Numbered from the stretch's first letter, positions 7,272 to 16,653 are shown. The stretch is DNA of 64,000 nucleotides from Lachnospiraceae bacterium UBA3692 (GCA_002372815.1 DFIR01000012.1:63264-127263), one strand, 5' to 3'. Notes: generated by a model not told the origin, from the letters alone. Made by a program: numbers and translations.

Positions 7272-8594
7272 GTGGCCAGTAATTACAGAGAATTCTGCAT
7301 CTATTGCGGCAAAGCGATCCAGCCCGGGAGCCGGCACTGCCCTTACTGCGGAAAGAAACTGATCGACGAACCGCAGGACGCGGCGTTCGGCAAACAGAGC
7401 ACGGATGTCCCGCCGATCCTGCCCCCTTCGGAAGAAGTGAAAAGGACCCTGCCGGTCGCCCTGATCGCGGGGATCACCGGCGCGCTCGTCGCGGTCATCA
7501 TCTGCGGGTTCCTGTTCCTGCGCGGAGCGGGAGGCGGCAGGGAGAGTGTGATCCCGACGGCGGATCCGGCTGCGGAGAGCGGACAGGCGGAAGAGGCAGC
7601 GGCCGGGCCGGATGCGGCGGCAGCGGACAGTGCGTCCGGGGACAGCGCAGCCGCGGAGACCGAGCCGGCGCAGGAGGAGAGCCCGGCGGCGGAAGAGGCC
7701 GCAGCGCCTGCGGAGGACGGCGGGGCAGACGGGGTCGACATGTCGCAGGTCCCGGCCGGCGCGATGGAGTACGGGGGCAACTATTATTATGTCTTCAGCA
7801 GTGACGGCGTCCGGTCGTATGCGGCCGCGAAGCAGGACTGCGAGAGGCAGGGCGGCCATCTGGCGGTCATCACCTCTGAGGACCTGAACAGCCGGCTGTA
7901 CCAGTACTGCCTCGACAGCGGGTACGAGACGGCTTTCTTCGGATACAACGACGAACAGATCGAGGGCAACTGGGTCTGGGTCACGGAGAAGCAGCCCTGC
8001 TACACGAACTGGGGCCGGACAGAGCCCAACGCCGACTCCGTCCGGGAGAACGGCGCGCTCTTCAGCACTTCGGAGAGGAACGGCACCTGGAACGACTCGG
8101 CCTTCGGCTATGAGACCAGCGCCTATATCTGCCAGTGGGGCGACAACGGCGTCGAGGACGAGCAGGCGCCCAGGGAGATCCCGGAGGACGCGCTGGAGTA
8201 CGACGGACATTATTACTATATCTACGAGGACGGCGTGAGCCGCTGGAGCGAGGCGCAGCAGTGGTGCAAGTCCAGAGGCGGCGACCTTGCCGTGATCGGG
8301 GATGCCGGCGAGAACGAGGCGCTCTACGACTACATGGTCCGGGAAGGGTATGAATACGCCTTCCTCGGCTATTCCGACGCGGAGACGGAAGGCGTGTGGA
8401 AGTGGGTGAGCGGGAAGACTTCCGCCTTCACCGACTGGGGGACGGACCGCCACGGGACGCTGGAGCCGGACGACGACGGGACGACCGGGCAGGACCACGC
8501 CGCGATGAGCATCCAGATGTTCGACGGGCACTGGGACGACCGGATATTCACATCCTCTTCGCCGTATATCTGCGAATGGGAACCGGAGCGGTAA
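7272..8594 (+). CDS. Zinc-ribbon membrane protein with two extracellular C-type-lectin-like domains
   Basis: The protein has 440 residues from a GTG start. Order: MASNYR, a zinc ribbon (FCIYCGK...HCPYCGKK), a transmembrane helix at about 60-80 (VALIAGITGALVAVIICGF), an Ala/Glu-rich stalk, then two C-type-lectin-like domains (about 155-290 and 300-440). Each lectin-like domain shows the expected pattern (GGHLAVIT...FFGYND...WVWV...WNDSAFGYE...YICQW). The topology places the zinc ribbon in the cytosol and the lectin domains outside. A related two-lectin protein without the zinc ribbon is at 19834-20949. Possible roles are surface ligand sensing or adhesion coupled to the kinases. Confidence 0.8.
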   Translation: MASNYREFCIYCGKAIQPGSRHCPYCGKKLIDEPQDAAFGKQSTDVPPILPPSEEVKRTLPVALIAGITGALVAVIICGFLFLRGAGGGRESVIPTADPAAESGQAEEAAAGPDAAAADSASGDSAAAETEPAQEESPAAEEAAAPAEDGGADGVDMSQVPAGAMEYGGNYYYVFSSDGVRSYAAAKQDCERQGGHLAVITSEDLNSRLYQYCLDSGYETAFFGYNDEQIEGNWVWVTEKQPCYTNWGRTEPNADSVRENGALFSTSERNGTWNDSAFGYETSAYICQWGDNGVEDEQAPREIPEDALEYDGHYYYIYEDGVSRWSEAQQWCKSRGGDLAVIGDAGENEALYDYMVREGYEYAFLGYSDAETEGVWKWVSGKTSAFTDWGTDRHGTLEPDDDGTTGQDHAAMSIQMFDGHWDDRIFTSSSPYICEWEPER

Positions 8595-8634
8595 GTCTGC
8601 TGCAGTATAGAGACCCTCTGTGAGAGGAGAGACG

Positions 8635-11600
8635 ATGAGCCTGATACTGACATTTCACAGCCAGGAAGCTTACAGCGAGTACGCGCTGCCGGCGGTGCAC
8701 GACCAGATCCACAGCATCGTGCTGAACCGGTCGGTATTCCGCCTGCACCACAACCTGGAGATCCTCCTGGAAGAAAAGAGCGGCGCCTGGTATCTGCTGG
8801 ATTCGGAGCACTACACGGTGCGCAGCGCCGAGGACCGCTCGGAGAGCCCGCTGAAGGACGGGGAATATTTCTCCATCCTCTCCCCGGAGGGGGAGCTCCT
8901 GAACGTGATCGTGCGGGACCGCGGGGACTCCCTCGTCCCCTACATGAAGTACCGGTACGCCCGCAGCGGGAACATCTCCATCGGACGTTCCTCCACCTGT
9001 GACATCCAGTACTCCTTCAGCTATCGGGGCAAAGAGTATATCTCCCGCAGCATGGCCACGATCCGCGTGAGCGGCGACAGGGTGACCATCGTCGATGAAG
9101 GCGCCAACGGCATCTATGTGGGCGACCACCGGGTGCACGGGGAGGAGCAGATCGTCTGCGGCGACAGGATCCACATCTGGGGCCTGGACATCATCCTGCT
9201 CAACGGGCAGATCGCGATCCGCGGGGACGTCCCCTGCCATATCCGCACCGGTGTGCTGATGACTGTGGACGACACGACGGCCGGATCGCGCTCGTCGGAC
9301 TCCAAGCCCTATAAAAAGACCCTCTATCACCGCGCGCCGCGCAACATGGACGTGCTGAGCACCGAGCCGATCGAGATCGAGGCGCCGCCGGATCCGAAGA
9401 CGTCGAAGGAGATGCCGCTCTTCCTGGTCATCGGTCCCTCCATGACCATGATGATCCCCATGGCCTCCGGCAGCATTCTCGCCATCATGGCCGCCATGTC
9501 CTCCAACGGGTCGCCGAGCATCACCATGTTCACCGGCATCCTCGTGGCGGTGCTGTCGGCGATCATCGGCTCCGTCTGGGCCATCGTCAACCTGCGCTAC
9601 AACCGGAAAGTCAACGCGCAGGACGAGGCCTTCCGCGTCAATGCCTACAAAGAATATCTGGACCGCTGCGAGCAGGAGATCCTGCAGCGGGTCCGGTTCA
9701 ACACGGCGGTCCTGAACAGGCAGTACCCCGCCGCGAGCTACTGTCTCTCGGACGATATGGAGCGGCAGAACCTGCTCTGGAGCCGCAACCAGACCCATGA
9801 GGACTTCCTGATCCACAGAGTGGGCGTCGGCAACATTCCGCTGCAGGCGCCGATCCTGGTGCCCAAGGAGCGGTTCTCCCTGGTCTTCGACGAGCTGAAG
9901 AAGGTACCAGCCCAGCTGCGCGACCGCTACGGCATGCTCCAGAACGTCCCCATCAGCGTGGATCTGCTGCAGAACCCGCTGATCGGTCTCGTGGGCGGCG
10001 ACAACAAGGAAGGCGCGTACGCGATCGCCGAGGCGCTCTCCGCACAGATCATGGCGAACAACTGCTACCCGGACGTCAAGCTGGCCTACGCCTGCGAGGA
10101 GGAGTTCACGACGGCGCACAGGTTCGGCTTCGCGGCCTGGCTCCCGCACGTCTGGTCCTCCGACAAGAAGGCCCGCTATATCGGCGGCGGCAGCGAAGTC
10201 AGCGACCTGTTCTACACCCTGGCGGGGATCCTCCGGGACCGCATGGAGACGGAGGAGAGCAGCGTCGGGGAGAAAAAGGTGCTGTACAAGCCGCATTTTG
10301 TCCTTTTTGTCGAGGACAGGGCCCTTATCGAGAACGATCCGAACGGCGCGACGCTCATGGAGAAGGGCGCCCGGTACGGATTCACCATCATCATCCTGGC
10401 GGCCACTTACGAGGAGCTGCCGAACACCTGCGAGTGCATCCTGCAGAAGGACAGCAGCTTCCGCGGACTCCTGAATACCCGGACGGGCGAGCGCACCTGC
10501 GTCGACTTCGACCCGGTGGATCCCGCGCAGCTGGACGCCTACGCGCGGCACCTGTCCAACCTGGAGGTCAATGAGATCGAGACCGGCGGCGACATTCCCT
10601 CCGCGATCTCCTTCTTCGATATGTACGGGGTGGCGTCTCCCAGGCAGCTCGGCGTCGAGAACCGCTGGAGGCGGAACCGCACCTATACGTCCATGAAGGC
10701 CCTCGTCGGACAGAGCGCCGGCGGCACGCCCTGCTACCTGGACGCCCACGAGAAGTATCACGGACCGCACGGCCTGGTCGCAGGCACCACCGGTTCGGGC
10801 AAATCGGAGACGCTGCAGACCTACATCCTGTCGCTGGCCGTCAATTTCAGCCCCGAGGACGTGGCCTTCTTCCTGATCGACTATAAGGGCGGCGGCATGG
10901 CGGACCTGTTCAAGGACCTGCCCCACCTGACGGGCAGCATCTCCAACCTGTCCGGCAACCTGATCAACCGCGCGATGGTCTCCATCCGGAGCGAGAACCG
11001 GCGCCGTCAGCAGATCTTCCACGACAACGGCGTCAATAATATCAATGCCTACACGATGCTGTACAAGAACGGCGAGGTGAAGGAGCCTGTGCCGCACCTG
11101 TTCATCATCATCGACGAGTTCGCGGAGCTCAAGCGCGAGCAGGAAGAGTTCATGAAGGGCCTGATCAGCGTCGCGCAGGTCGGCCGAAGCCTCGGCGTGC
11201 ACCTGATCCTCGCGACCCAGAAGCCCTCGGGCACCGTCGACGCGAACATCTGGAGCAACGCGCGGTTCAAGCTCTGCCTGCGCGTCCAGAACCGGGAGGA
11301 CAGTATGGACATGCTGCACCGCCCGGACGCCGCGTATCTGACACAGGCCGGCCGCACCTATCTGCAGGTCGGCAACGACGAGCTCTTCGAGCTGTTCCAG
11401 TCCGGCTGGAGCGGCGCGATCTACGACGACGAGAACCAGCAGAAGACGGAGCTGGCGCGCATGCTGACCGCCACCGGCAAGACCGCCATGGTCGGCAGCT
11501 ATGTGAAGCGCCGCCAGCAGGACCAGCGCGCGATCCAGTGGACCACACAGCTGGTGCAGCTCTGGCAGAAGGCCAATCCGGCCGGCACGGCCTCCACCTT

Positions 11601-13635
11601 CGAGGGCGACGAGATCAGCCGGTTCCTGCAGGCGCTGCAGGAGGCGGAGATCGACTTCCCCGACACGGCCTACAACCGGAAGATCCTCGGGAACTTCCGG
11701 GCGCTCTACCGGAAAGTGAGCCAGGACACCCTCGGCTGGAACATCCTCAACGACCGGCAGCGGGCGGTCTATATCGTCAACCGGTCCAAGGCGGAGAAGG
11801 TGAAGCTGCCCTCCCAGAAGGAGATGACGCAGCTGGATGCCGTCTGCGAATACCTGAAACAGCTGTACGAATCCACGCCGCACCCTGCGGTCAGCAGGCT
11901 GTGGCTGCCCGTGCTGCCGACCAGTATGACGATCGCGCAGGCGGCAGGAAAGGTCGCCGTCGACGCGGAAGGCATGCCGGCGGCCTGGACCTCCCACAGG
12001 GCTGCCTGGGAGCTGCGGACGTCGATCGGCTACTACGACGACCCCGCCAACCAGCAGCAGGGCGTCCTCGAGATCAACTTCACGCGGGACGGCAGCGCAG
12101 CCGTCTGCGGGACCGGCATGTCGGGCAAGAGCACCTTCCTGCAGTCGGTGGTCTACGGGCTGATCACGCGGTATTCGCCGCAGTATCTGTCCGTGTATAT
12201 GCTGGACTTCTCCAGCAGGATGCTGCAGCCCTTCGAGGAAGATCCTCACGTGGGCGGTGTGCTGTACGCCGAGGACCTCGAGTCGATGAACAAGTTCTTC
12301 TGGCTGCTGGGCCGGATGATGGAGGACCGGCGCAAGCTGTTCCGGGGCGGCAATTACTGGCAGTATGTGAAGGCCAACGGCGTCGCGCGCCCGGCGGTCC
12401 TCATCTGCATCGACAATATGGCGGCCTTCCGCGAGAAAACGGAGAACCGCTACGACGAAGAACTGCTGCGGATCACGAGGGAGTGCAGCTCGCTCGGCAT
12501 CTATTTCCTGATCAGCGGCGGCGGATTCGGCGCGGCGGAGATCCCGACCAGGATGCGGGACTTCCTGCCCCAGGTGTTCGCGCTGGAGCAGACGGACCGC
12601 TATCAGTACGCGGAGCTCATGGGCCAGACCCGGGTCGACACGGAGCCGGAAGCCGGCATCCGCGGCCGCGGTCTCGCCATGGTGAGCGGCGAGCCGCTTG
12701 AATTCCAGACACTGCTGGCGGTCGCCGGGGACGACGACTACCGGAGAGGCGACCAGATCCGCAAGGAGTGCGCTGCTTACGCGGCCTCCTGGAAGGGATC
12801 CTGCGCGCAGCCGGTCCCGAGGATCCCGGAGGATCCGGACTGGGCCCGGTTCTCGGTGGACAACCGCGTCCGGGAGCTCCTGCAGGGCGGGCGGATGCTG
12901 CCCTACGCCTACGAGGAGGAGACCGCGGAGATCGAGAGCATCGATCTGGCGGGCACCTACACCTGGATGGTCCTGGGACCCAAGGGCGCCGGAAAGACCT
13001 CTTTGCTCCGGAACATCACACGCGCCGCCGCAGCGGGCGGAGCGGAAGTGTTCTGTGTGGACATGGGCCGCGCCAGACTGCAGGCGGTCGCGCAGGAGAC
13101 AGGCGCGACACATATTTCCGGTTATGCGGAGTTCTTCTCCTTTATGAAGGAGCGCATGATCCCGGAATTCGTCCGGCGCGCAGGCGTGAAGAAGGAACTG
13201 CTCGCGCAGGGGCTGGAGGACGAGGCGCTGTTCGAGGCGATGCGCGCGGAGCCGCTGTGGTTCATCGTGATCGACGACCTGGCGGAGTTCGCGGAACAGA
13301 TCTACCTGCCGGAGAACGCGAAGGACAATGTGCCCGGCGCGCTGAACAATCTGCTGCAGAAAGGCGCCGAGAGCCGGATTTATTTCATCGCCGGCATGCG
13401 CCCGGAGCGGCGGACGGATATGTACGGGAAGGATGTCTACGATACCTTCGCGGGCCGGAAGCAGGGCATCTGCCTCGGCGGACCCGCCTCGGCCAGCCGG
13501 ATCTTCGACTTCAACGACCTGCCCTTCGCGGAGCAGAACGCGAGGGCGCCTCTCGGCACCGGCTATATCCCGACGTCGGAGCGGCGCAGGTGGCACAAGG
13601 TCATCGTACCTTCGGACAGGAAGAAAGAAGAGTGA
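8635..13635 (+). CDS. essC: EssC-like type VII secretion ATPase (FHA + two TM + three FtsK/SpoIIIE P-loop domains)
   Basis: I prefer the ATG at 8635 behind GAGGAGAG, giving 1666 residues. An N-terminal region and an FHA domain (about 110-195: ISIGRSSTCDIQ...ISRSMATI...DEGANGIYVGD) precede two transmembrane helices (about 261-320). Three P-loops follow: GTTGSGKS (717-724) with LFIIIDEFAEL, GTGMSGKS (1159-1166) with VLICIDNMAAF, and GPKGAGKT (1448-1455) with FIVIDDLAEF. This is the architecture of EssC/EccC, the motor that exports WXG100 proteins. The FHA domain should read phosphothreonine, linking the motor to the neighbouring kinases and PP2C. It is the anchor gene of the locus. Confidence 0.93.
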   Translation: MSLILTFHSQEAYSEYALPAVHDQIHSIVLNRSVFRLHHNLEILLEEKSGAWYLLDSEHYTVRSAEDRSESPLKDGEYFSILSPEGELLNVIVRDRGDSLVPYMKYRYARSGNISIGRSSTCDIQYSFSYRGKEYISRSMATIRVSGDRVTIVDEGANGIYVGDHRVHGEEQIVCGDRIHIWGLDIILLNGQIAIRGDVPCHIRTGVLMTVDDTTAGSRSSDSKPYKKTLYHRAPRNMDVLSTEPIEIEAPPDPKTSKEMPLFLVIGPSMTMMIPMASGSILAIMAAMSSNGSPSITMFTGILVAVLSAIIGSVWAIVNLRYNRKVNAQDEAFRVNAYKEYLDRCEQEILQRVRFNTAVLNRQYPAASYCLSDDMERQNLLWSRNQTHEDFLIHRVGVGNIPLQAPILVPKERFSLVFDELKKVPAQLRDRYGMLQNVPISVDLLQNPLIGLVGGDNKEGAYAIAEALSAQIMANNCYPDVKLAYACEEEFTTAHRFGFAAWLPHVWSSDKKARYIGGGSEVSDLFYTLAGILRDRMETEESSVGEKKVLYKPHFVLFVEDRALIENDPNGATLMEKGARYGFTIIILAATYEELPNTCECILQKDSSFRGLLNTRTGERTCVDFDPVDPAQLDAYARHLSNLEVNEIETGGDIPSAISFFDMYGVASPRQLGVENRWRRNRTYTSMKALVGQSAGGTPCYLDAHEKYHGPHGLVAGTTGSGKSETLQTYILSLAVNFSPEDVAFFLIDYKGGGMADLFKDLPHLTGSISNLSGNLINRAMVSIRSENRRRQQIFHDNGVNNINAYTMLYKNGEVKEPVPHLFIIIDEFAELKREQEEFMKGLISVAQVGRSLGVHLILATQKPSGTVDANIWSNARFKLCLRVQNREDSMDMLHRPDAAYLTQAGRTYLQVGNDELFELFQSGWSGAIYDDENQQKTELARMLTATGKTAMVGSYVKRRQQDQRAIQWTTQLVQLWQKANPAGTASTFEGDEISRFLQALQEAEIDFPDTAYNRKILGNFRALYRKVSQDTLGWNILNDRQRAVYIVNRSKAEKVKLPSQKEMTQLDAVCEYLKQLYESTPHPAVSRLWLPVLPTSMTIAQAAGKVAVDAEGMPAAWTSHRAAWELRTSIGYYDDPANQQQGVLEINFTRDGSAAVCGTGMSGKSTFLQSVVYGLITRYSPQYLSVYMLDFSSRMLQPFEEDPHVGGVLYAEDLESMNKFFWLLGRMMEDRRKLFRGGNYWQYVKANGVARPAVLICIDNMAAFREKTENRYDEELLRITRECSSLGIYFLISGGGFGAAEIPTRMRDFLPQVFALEQTDRYQYAELMGQTRVDTEPEAGIRGRGLAMVSGEPLEFQTLLAVAGDDDYRRGDQIRKECAAYAASWKGSCAQPVPRIPEDPDWARFSVDNRVRELLQGGRMLPYAYEEETAEIESIDLAGTYTWMVLGPKGAGKTSLLRNITRAAAAGGAEVFCVDMGRARLQAVAQETGATHISGYAEFFSFMKERMIPEFVRRAGVKKELLAQGLEDEALFEAMRAEPLWFIVIDDLAEFAEQIYLPENAKDNVPGALNNLLQKGAESRIYFIAGMRPERRTDMYGKDVYDTFAGRKQGICLGGPASASRIFDFNDLPFAEQNARAPLGTGYIPTSERRRWHKVIVPSDRKKEE

Positions 13636-13643
13636 GCTGAGAC

Positions 13644-14369
13644 ATGATCTCACTGTACGCGTACATTCCGAAGCCGGATGAGAAGCGGCTTCTGGAGAGG
13701 GAATTTCATGAGGCGGCGGCCAGGTACACGGAGGAGCAGTGGCAGTACTGCTTCGAGGGGAAGCTGGAGTCGCTGCGCAGCCGGCTGTCGCAGAGCCCGG
13801 AGGTGGACCTGCTCAGCTGGGACGTGACCGGCATGACGATCCCGGAGCTGGAAGCGGTGCGCCGCGACTACCCCCAGGCCTATCTGCTGGTCCTGGCGGA
13901 CCAGCGGGTGTCGCCCATGTCCTATCTGCGGCCGACCGTGCTGCCGTCGGCGCTGCTGATCCGACCTTTCTCCGAACAGCAGACGGGAGAAGTGCTGAAG
14001 GAGCTGATCGAGGGGTACCTGCGCAGCACCGGAAGGGAGAGCAGCGGGCCCTCCCTGCTGGTGGAGACGCGGGACGGCAGGCAGCGGATCCCTTACACCC
14101 GGATCCTGTTCGCGGAGGCCCGGGAGAAGAAGCTGTACATCCACACGGACAGCGGCGAATACGGATTCTACGAGACGATCGAGCATCTCGCGGAGAAGCT
14201 GCCGGCGACCTTCGTCCGCAGCCACCGCAGCTACATCGTCAATATGGACAGGGCGGACGGCTACGACGCGGAGCTGAGCGCGGTCCGCGTCGGGGACCAG
14301 CTGGTGCCGGTCTCCAGGAACTGCAGGAAAGCCATCAGAGAATTTGTGAAAGTCCATGAACGAGGATAA
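13644..14369 (+). CDS. LytTR-family DNA-binding regulator
   Basis: The protein has 241 residues. The C-terminal ~100 residues are a LytTR domain (IPYTRILFAEAREKKLYIHT, then FVRSHRSYIVNMD and LVPVSRNCRKAI). The N-terminal ~125 residues look like a receiver fold (VDLLSWDVTGM with a possible phospho-acceptor Asp, YLLVLADQ, PSALLIRPF), although the acidic pocket near the start is not obvious, so it may not be phosphorylated conventionally. No histidine kinase is encoded nearby. It follows the EssC gene by 8 nt. LytTR-type direct repeats are found upstream of 15503 and are the likely target. Confidence 0.88.
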   Translation: MISLYAYIPKPDEKRLLEREFHEAAARYTEEQWQYCFEGKLESLRSRLSQSPEVDLLSWDVTGMTIPELEAVRRDYPQAYLLVLADQRVSPMSYLRPTVLPSALLIRPFSEQQTGEVLKELIEGYLRSTGRESSGPSLLVETRDGRQRIPYTRILFAEAREKKLYIHTDSGEYGFYETIEHLAEKLPATFVRSHRSYIVNMDRADGYDAELSAVRVGDQLVPVSRNCRKAIREFVKVHERG

Positions 14370-15168
14370 AAAGGTGATAACAGGAGGCGGCCCGCCGGAA
14401 GCGGCCTCCGTCTTCGAAGAACAGGCGCTGCCGGCCGTAAACGAGTCGCGGCGGTTCACGCTCCCGGAGTTTCTGATCCTGCTCTCCCTGTGCGCGGACC
14501 GGCACGTCTTCTTCTATGAGGGGACGGAGGAGGTCCTGACGCGGGAGACGGTGATCCCGGCGGTGCAGAAACTTCTTCTGGGAGGCCTGCTGTCGATGAG
14601 CGGCGAGCACTACATCCTCTCGGAGGAGGGACACCGGTGGATGGACGGCATCGGGCGGTCGGACAGGACCGCGGCGCTGCGCGGCACGCGCGAAGAACAG
14701 CCGTCGCTGCTGCTCTATTACGGAAGCAGTGAGGAGCCCTCTCCGGATGCGGAGATCACGGCGGTGCGGTATATGGCGGAAGAGGGCGATATCGAGATCT
14801 CCTGCTTCCGCGCCGGGGACCTCGAGGAGATGCTGACCGGCTGGGAGCTGCTTCCGGAGCTGCCGGAATACCGGCAGGATGCGGCGGGCCCGGTACAGGA
14901 AGTTCCGGCGCCGGAGGGACAGATCCTCCCCGGACCGGAGGATCCGGTCGCGGACTGGCGGCAGATCGAGGGAACGGAGAGCTATGCGGCAGTCCTGGCC
15001 TGCGAGCCGGAAAGAGAAGGCGCGGCCCTTCTCGCGAAGGTGATCGCCCTGCGGGCGGAGGGACGGATGCTGCTGGGGCTGGAGAGAGGCCCGGAAAGCG
15101 GGATCCGGTGGCTGGAGGACGGGCGCGCCGCCCGGATCCTGACAGGAAGAGAGGTGATGCGGCTGTGA
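14356..15168 (+). CDS. Uncharacterised locus protein with winged-helix-like N-terminus
   Basis: The protein has 270 residues and overlaps the end of the LytTR gene by 14 nt. Residues about 30-105 (LPEFLILLSLCADRHVFFYE ... GGLLSMSGEHYILSEEGHRW) have the look of a winged helix or of chaperone-like helices. The middle and C-terminal parts alternate strands and acidic loops (ISCFRAGDLEEM, RMLLGLERG). There is no signal peptide or membrane helix. Its position beside YukD and WXG100 genes suggests a cytosolic secretion chaperone or adaptor, but this is inference and no family is recognised. Confidence 0.7.
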   Translation: MNEDKKVITGGGPPEAASVFEEQALPAVNESRRFTLPEFLILLSLCADRHVFFYEGTEEVLTRETVIPAVQKLLLGGLLSMSGEHYILSEEGHRWMDGIGRSDRTAALRGTREEQPSLLLYYGSSEEPSPDAEITAVRYMAEEGDIEISCFRAGDLEEMLTGWELLPELPEYRQDAAGPVQEVPAPEGQILPGPEDPVADWRQIEGTESYAAVLACEPEREGAALLAKVIALRAEGRMLLGLERGPESGIRWLEDGRAARILTGREVMRL

Positions 15169-15413
15169 TCATGGTGGATATCCAGGTACCTGCCCTGAAC
15201 AGGCAGTACAACTACATGCTGGACGAGCAGAGCACGATCGAAGTGCTGATCCCGGAGATCCTGGAGGTCGTCAACCAGAAGGAGGGACTGACGCAGCACG
15301 GCGGGACCGGCGCCTTCCGGCTGTGCCTGAGCGAATCGGGGACCGTCATGGACAGGAAGTGCACGCTGAGCCAGTATCACTGCGTCAACGGTTCCCGTCT
15401 GATGCTTCTGTGA
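15165..15413 (+). CDS. YukD/EsaB-like ubiquitin-fold protein of the type VII system
   Basis: The chosen GTG at 15165 overlaps the previous stop (GTGA) and lies 7 nt after GAGGTGA; the ATG at 15171 is an alternative. The product of about 80 residues starts MVDIQVPALNRQYNYML and ends NGSRLMLL. This is the size and strand-helix-strand pattern of the YukD family (WXG100 secretion ubiquitin-like), including the typical ending 'G-x-x-L-x-L/I-L'. YukD/EsaB is a standard accessory of Bacillota type VII systems. It is the last gene before the LytTR-controlled promoter. Confidence 0.82.
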   Translation: MIMVDIQVPALNRQYNYMLDEQSTIEVLIPEILEVVNQKEGLTQHGGTGAFRLCLSESGTVMDRKCTLSQYHCVNGSRLMLL

Positions 15414-15479
15414 CCGTTTGTCAGAAAGAATGACCGTTCGTCATGTTTGCACACACTGTTTCCGGGAGCGTGGCATAAT
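15413..15479 (+). promoter_or_regulatory. LytTR-type direct repeat and promoter of the WXG100 cluster
   Basis: ACCGTTTGT (15413-15421) and ACCGTTCGT (15433-15441) both match the LytTR site consensus [TA][AC][CA]GTTN[AG][TG]. They are spaced by 11 bp, against the usual 12-13. A good -10 box CATAAT (15474-15479) follows, but the position expected for -35 (ACACAC, 15451-15456) is poor, as expected for an activator-dependent promoter. The first site touches the yukD-like stop codon. The regulator at 13644 is the obvious candidate binder. Confidence 0.65.
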
Positions 15480-15502
15480 GACAATCACAAGGAGCGAGAC
15501 AG

Positions 15503-15937
15503 ATGAAAGCAGATACAGCAAGGATCCGGCAGACGGAAAATGAACTGGAATCGATCAGGCAGATGTTCCGGATCAGAAAGAACCAGCTGATGGAGAAGCG
15601 GGTGATCCTGCGGAGACTGATGCAGACAGACAGAGCTGTCGTGTACGGGTACCGGCTGGAAGAGCAGACGGAAAGTCTGGAGCAGGAACTGGCCAGGCTG
15701 GACGGACTCGTAAACGTCCTGGCACAGATACGGACGACCTACGAGCGGACGGAGGAGCAGGTCCTCCGGGGAGACAGGCGGAAACGCATCAGGGTCGAGA
15801 CCGCCGATCTGCCGAAGATCAGAGTGATCACAGGACTGAACACGATTGAAAGACGGGAGTACCCCTACGTGGAACAGCTCCCGATGCCGGACACCCGGTT
15901 CCTCAGAGAATCGTGGGAATCGCAGATCAGGTCGTAA
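15503..15937 (+). CDS. Small coiled-coil-like protein heading the WXG100 operon
   Basis: The protein has 144 residues behind AAGGAG. The first ~100 residues are charged and almost surely helical (ENELESIRQMFRIRKNQLME, EEQTESLEQELARLDGLVN), forming a likely helical hairpin. The C-terminal part is more extended and contains YPYVE, which fits the YxxxE secretion pattern. There is no W-x-G motif. As first gene of the operon of five WXG100-type genes it could be a substrate, partner or chaperone. Not assigned to a known family. Confidence 0.7.
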   Translation: MKADTARIRQTENELESIRQMFRIRKNQLMEKRVILRRLMQTDRAVVYGYRLEEQTESLEQELARLDGLVNVLAQIRTTYERTEEQVLRGDRRKRIRVETADLPKIRVITGLNTIERREYPYVEQLPMPDTRFLRESWESQIRS

Positions 15938-15950
15938 GGAGGTAAGAGCC

Positions 15951-16250
15951 ATGCAGGTATTGGAACAGGACATGCGGGAGCTGCACAAGGATGTGCAGAG
16001 TCTGCAGACGATCTACTCGGAGCTGCAGAAACAGCTGACAGCCGTTTTCGACGCGATGCAGGCGCTGGACGGGGCCTGGGAGGGCGCCGCACAGGCCGAG
16101 ATGAAGAACGTCTGGCTCAGCGACAGGAACGCTGCGACGGAAATGCTGGGGGAGATGAAAGAGCTCTGCGGACTCTTCCGCACCGCTGAGAACGAGTACG
16201 GGAACTGCGAGAACTCGATCAGCAACATGATCAGCAGTCTCAGAGTGTGA
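15951..16250 (+). CDS. WXG100-family protein 1
   Basis: The ATG at 15951 follows AAGGAGGT well spaced and gives 99 residues. The centre has the turn motif ALDGAWEGAAQAEM (WEG) between two helices, and the C-terminal helix carries YGNCE, a YxxxE type VII secretion signal. Length and motif spacing fit the ESAT-6/WXG100 family, which are exported as helical-hairpin dimers by EssC-type ATPases. A longer in-frame version reading back into the preceding gene was rejected. Confidence 0.88.
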   Translation: MQVLEQDMRELHKDVQSLQTIYSELQKQLTAVFDAMQALDGAWEGAAQAEMKNVWLSDRNAATEMLGEMKELCGLFRTAENEYGNCENSISNMISSLRV

Positions 16251-16258
16251 GGTGAAAG

Positions 16259-16576
16259 ATGGCAGCAGAGATCAATATCCGGATAGACACACAGCGCCTG
16301 GCGGGCGCGGCAGAGCAGATCGACCGGAATCTGCAGTCGGTACAGACGGCCATGCAGAACTTCGACACGGTCATGAAGAGGCTCCCGGGCTACTGGAAAG
16401 GGGATGCCTCCCAGCAGTACCAGCGGTACCTGACGGAGCAGAAGACCTCGATCCAGGAGATCTACGACAAGGTCAAGACCTACCCCGGCAAGCTCCGGGA
16501 GATCGCAGGGGTCGAAGAACAGGCGGAGAGGACCACCGCCAACGCGAACCAGGGACTTCCCAACGACATCCTGTAA
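16259..16576 (+). CDS. WXG100-family protein 2
   Basis: The protein has 105 residues starting MAAEINIRIDTQRL. The turn motif is PGYWKGDASQQY (WKG) and the C-terminus is GLPNDIL, nearly the same as that of WXG100 protein 4 (SLPSDIL). A standard YxxxE motif is not seen at its end, so it may be carried out as the partner of another WXG100 protein. The start codon lies 8 nt after the previous stop, behind GAGGTGAAAG. Confidence 0.88.
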   Translation: MAAEINIRIDTQRLAGAAEQIDRNLQSVQTAMQNFDTVMKRLPGYWKGDASQQYQRYLTEQKTSIQEIYDKVKTYPGKLREIAGVEEQAERTTANANQGLPNDIL

Positions 16577-16653
16577 GGAACCGTTGGAAAGCATAGAGAC
16601 AAGGGCATCAACAGAGGCTAAATAAAAAACAGTTTTATAAGGAGGAAGAAAAA

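Noticed and set aside
6321..8531. Long minus-strand open frame (736 codons), and similar ones at 25962-28517 and 38388-39290
   Set aside because: Antisense shadows of genes with strong domain evidence; no ribosome site or recognisable protein features.
8548..13653. A 1701-codon open frame on the minus strand
   Set aside because: It is the exact shadow of the EssC-like gene, has Leu/Arg/Val-rich composition typical of antisense of GC-rich codons, and shows no motif. The plus-strand product has complete P-loops and FHA.
16560..16653. Second LytTR site pair before WXG100 protein 3
   Set aside because: ACCGTTGGA and ACAGTTTTA each break the consensus and are about 50 bp apart.
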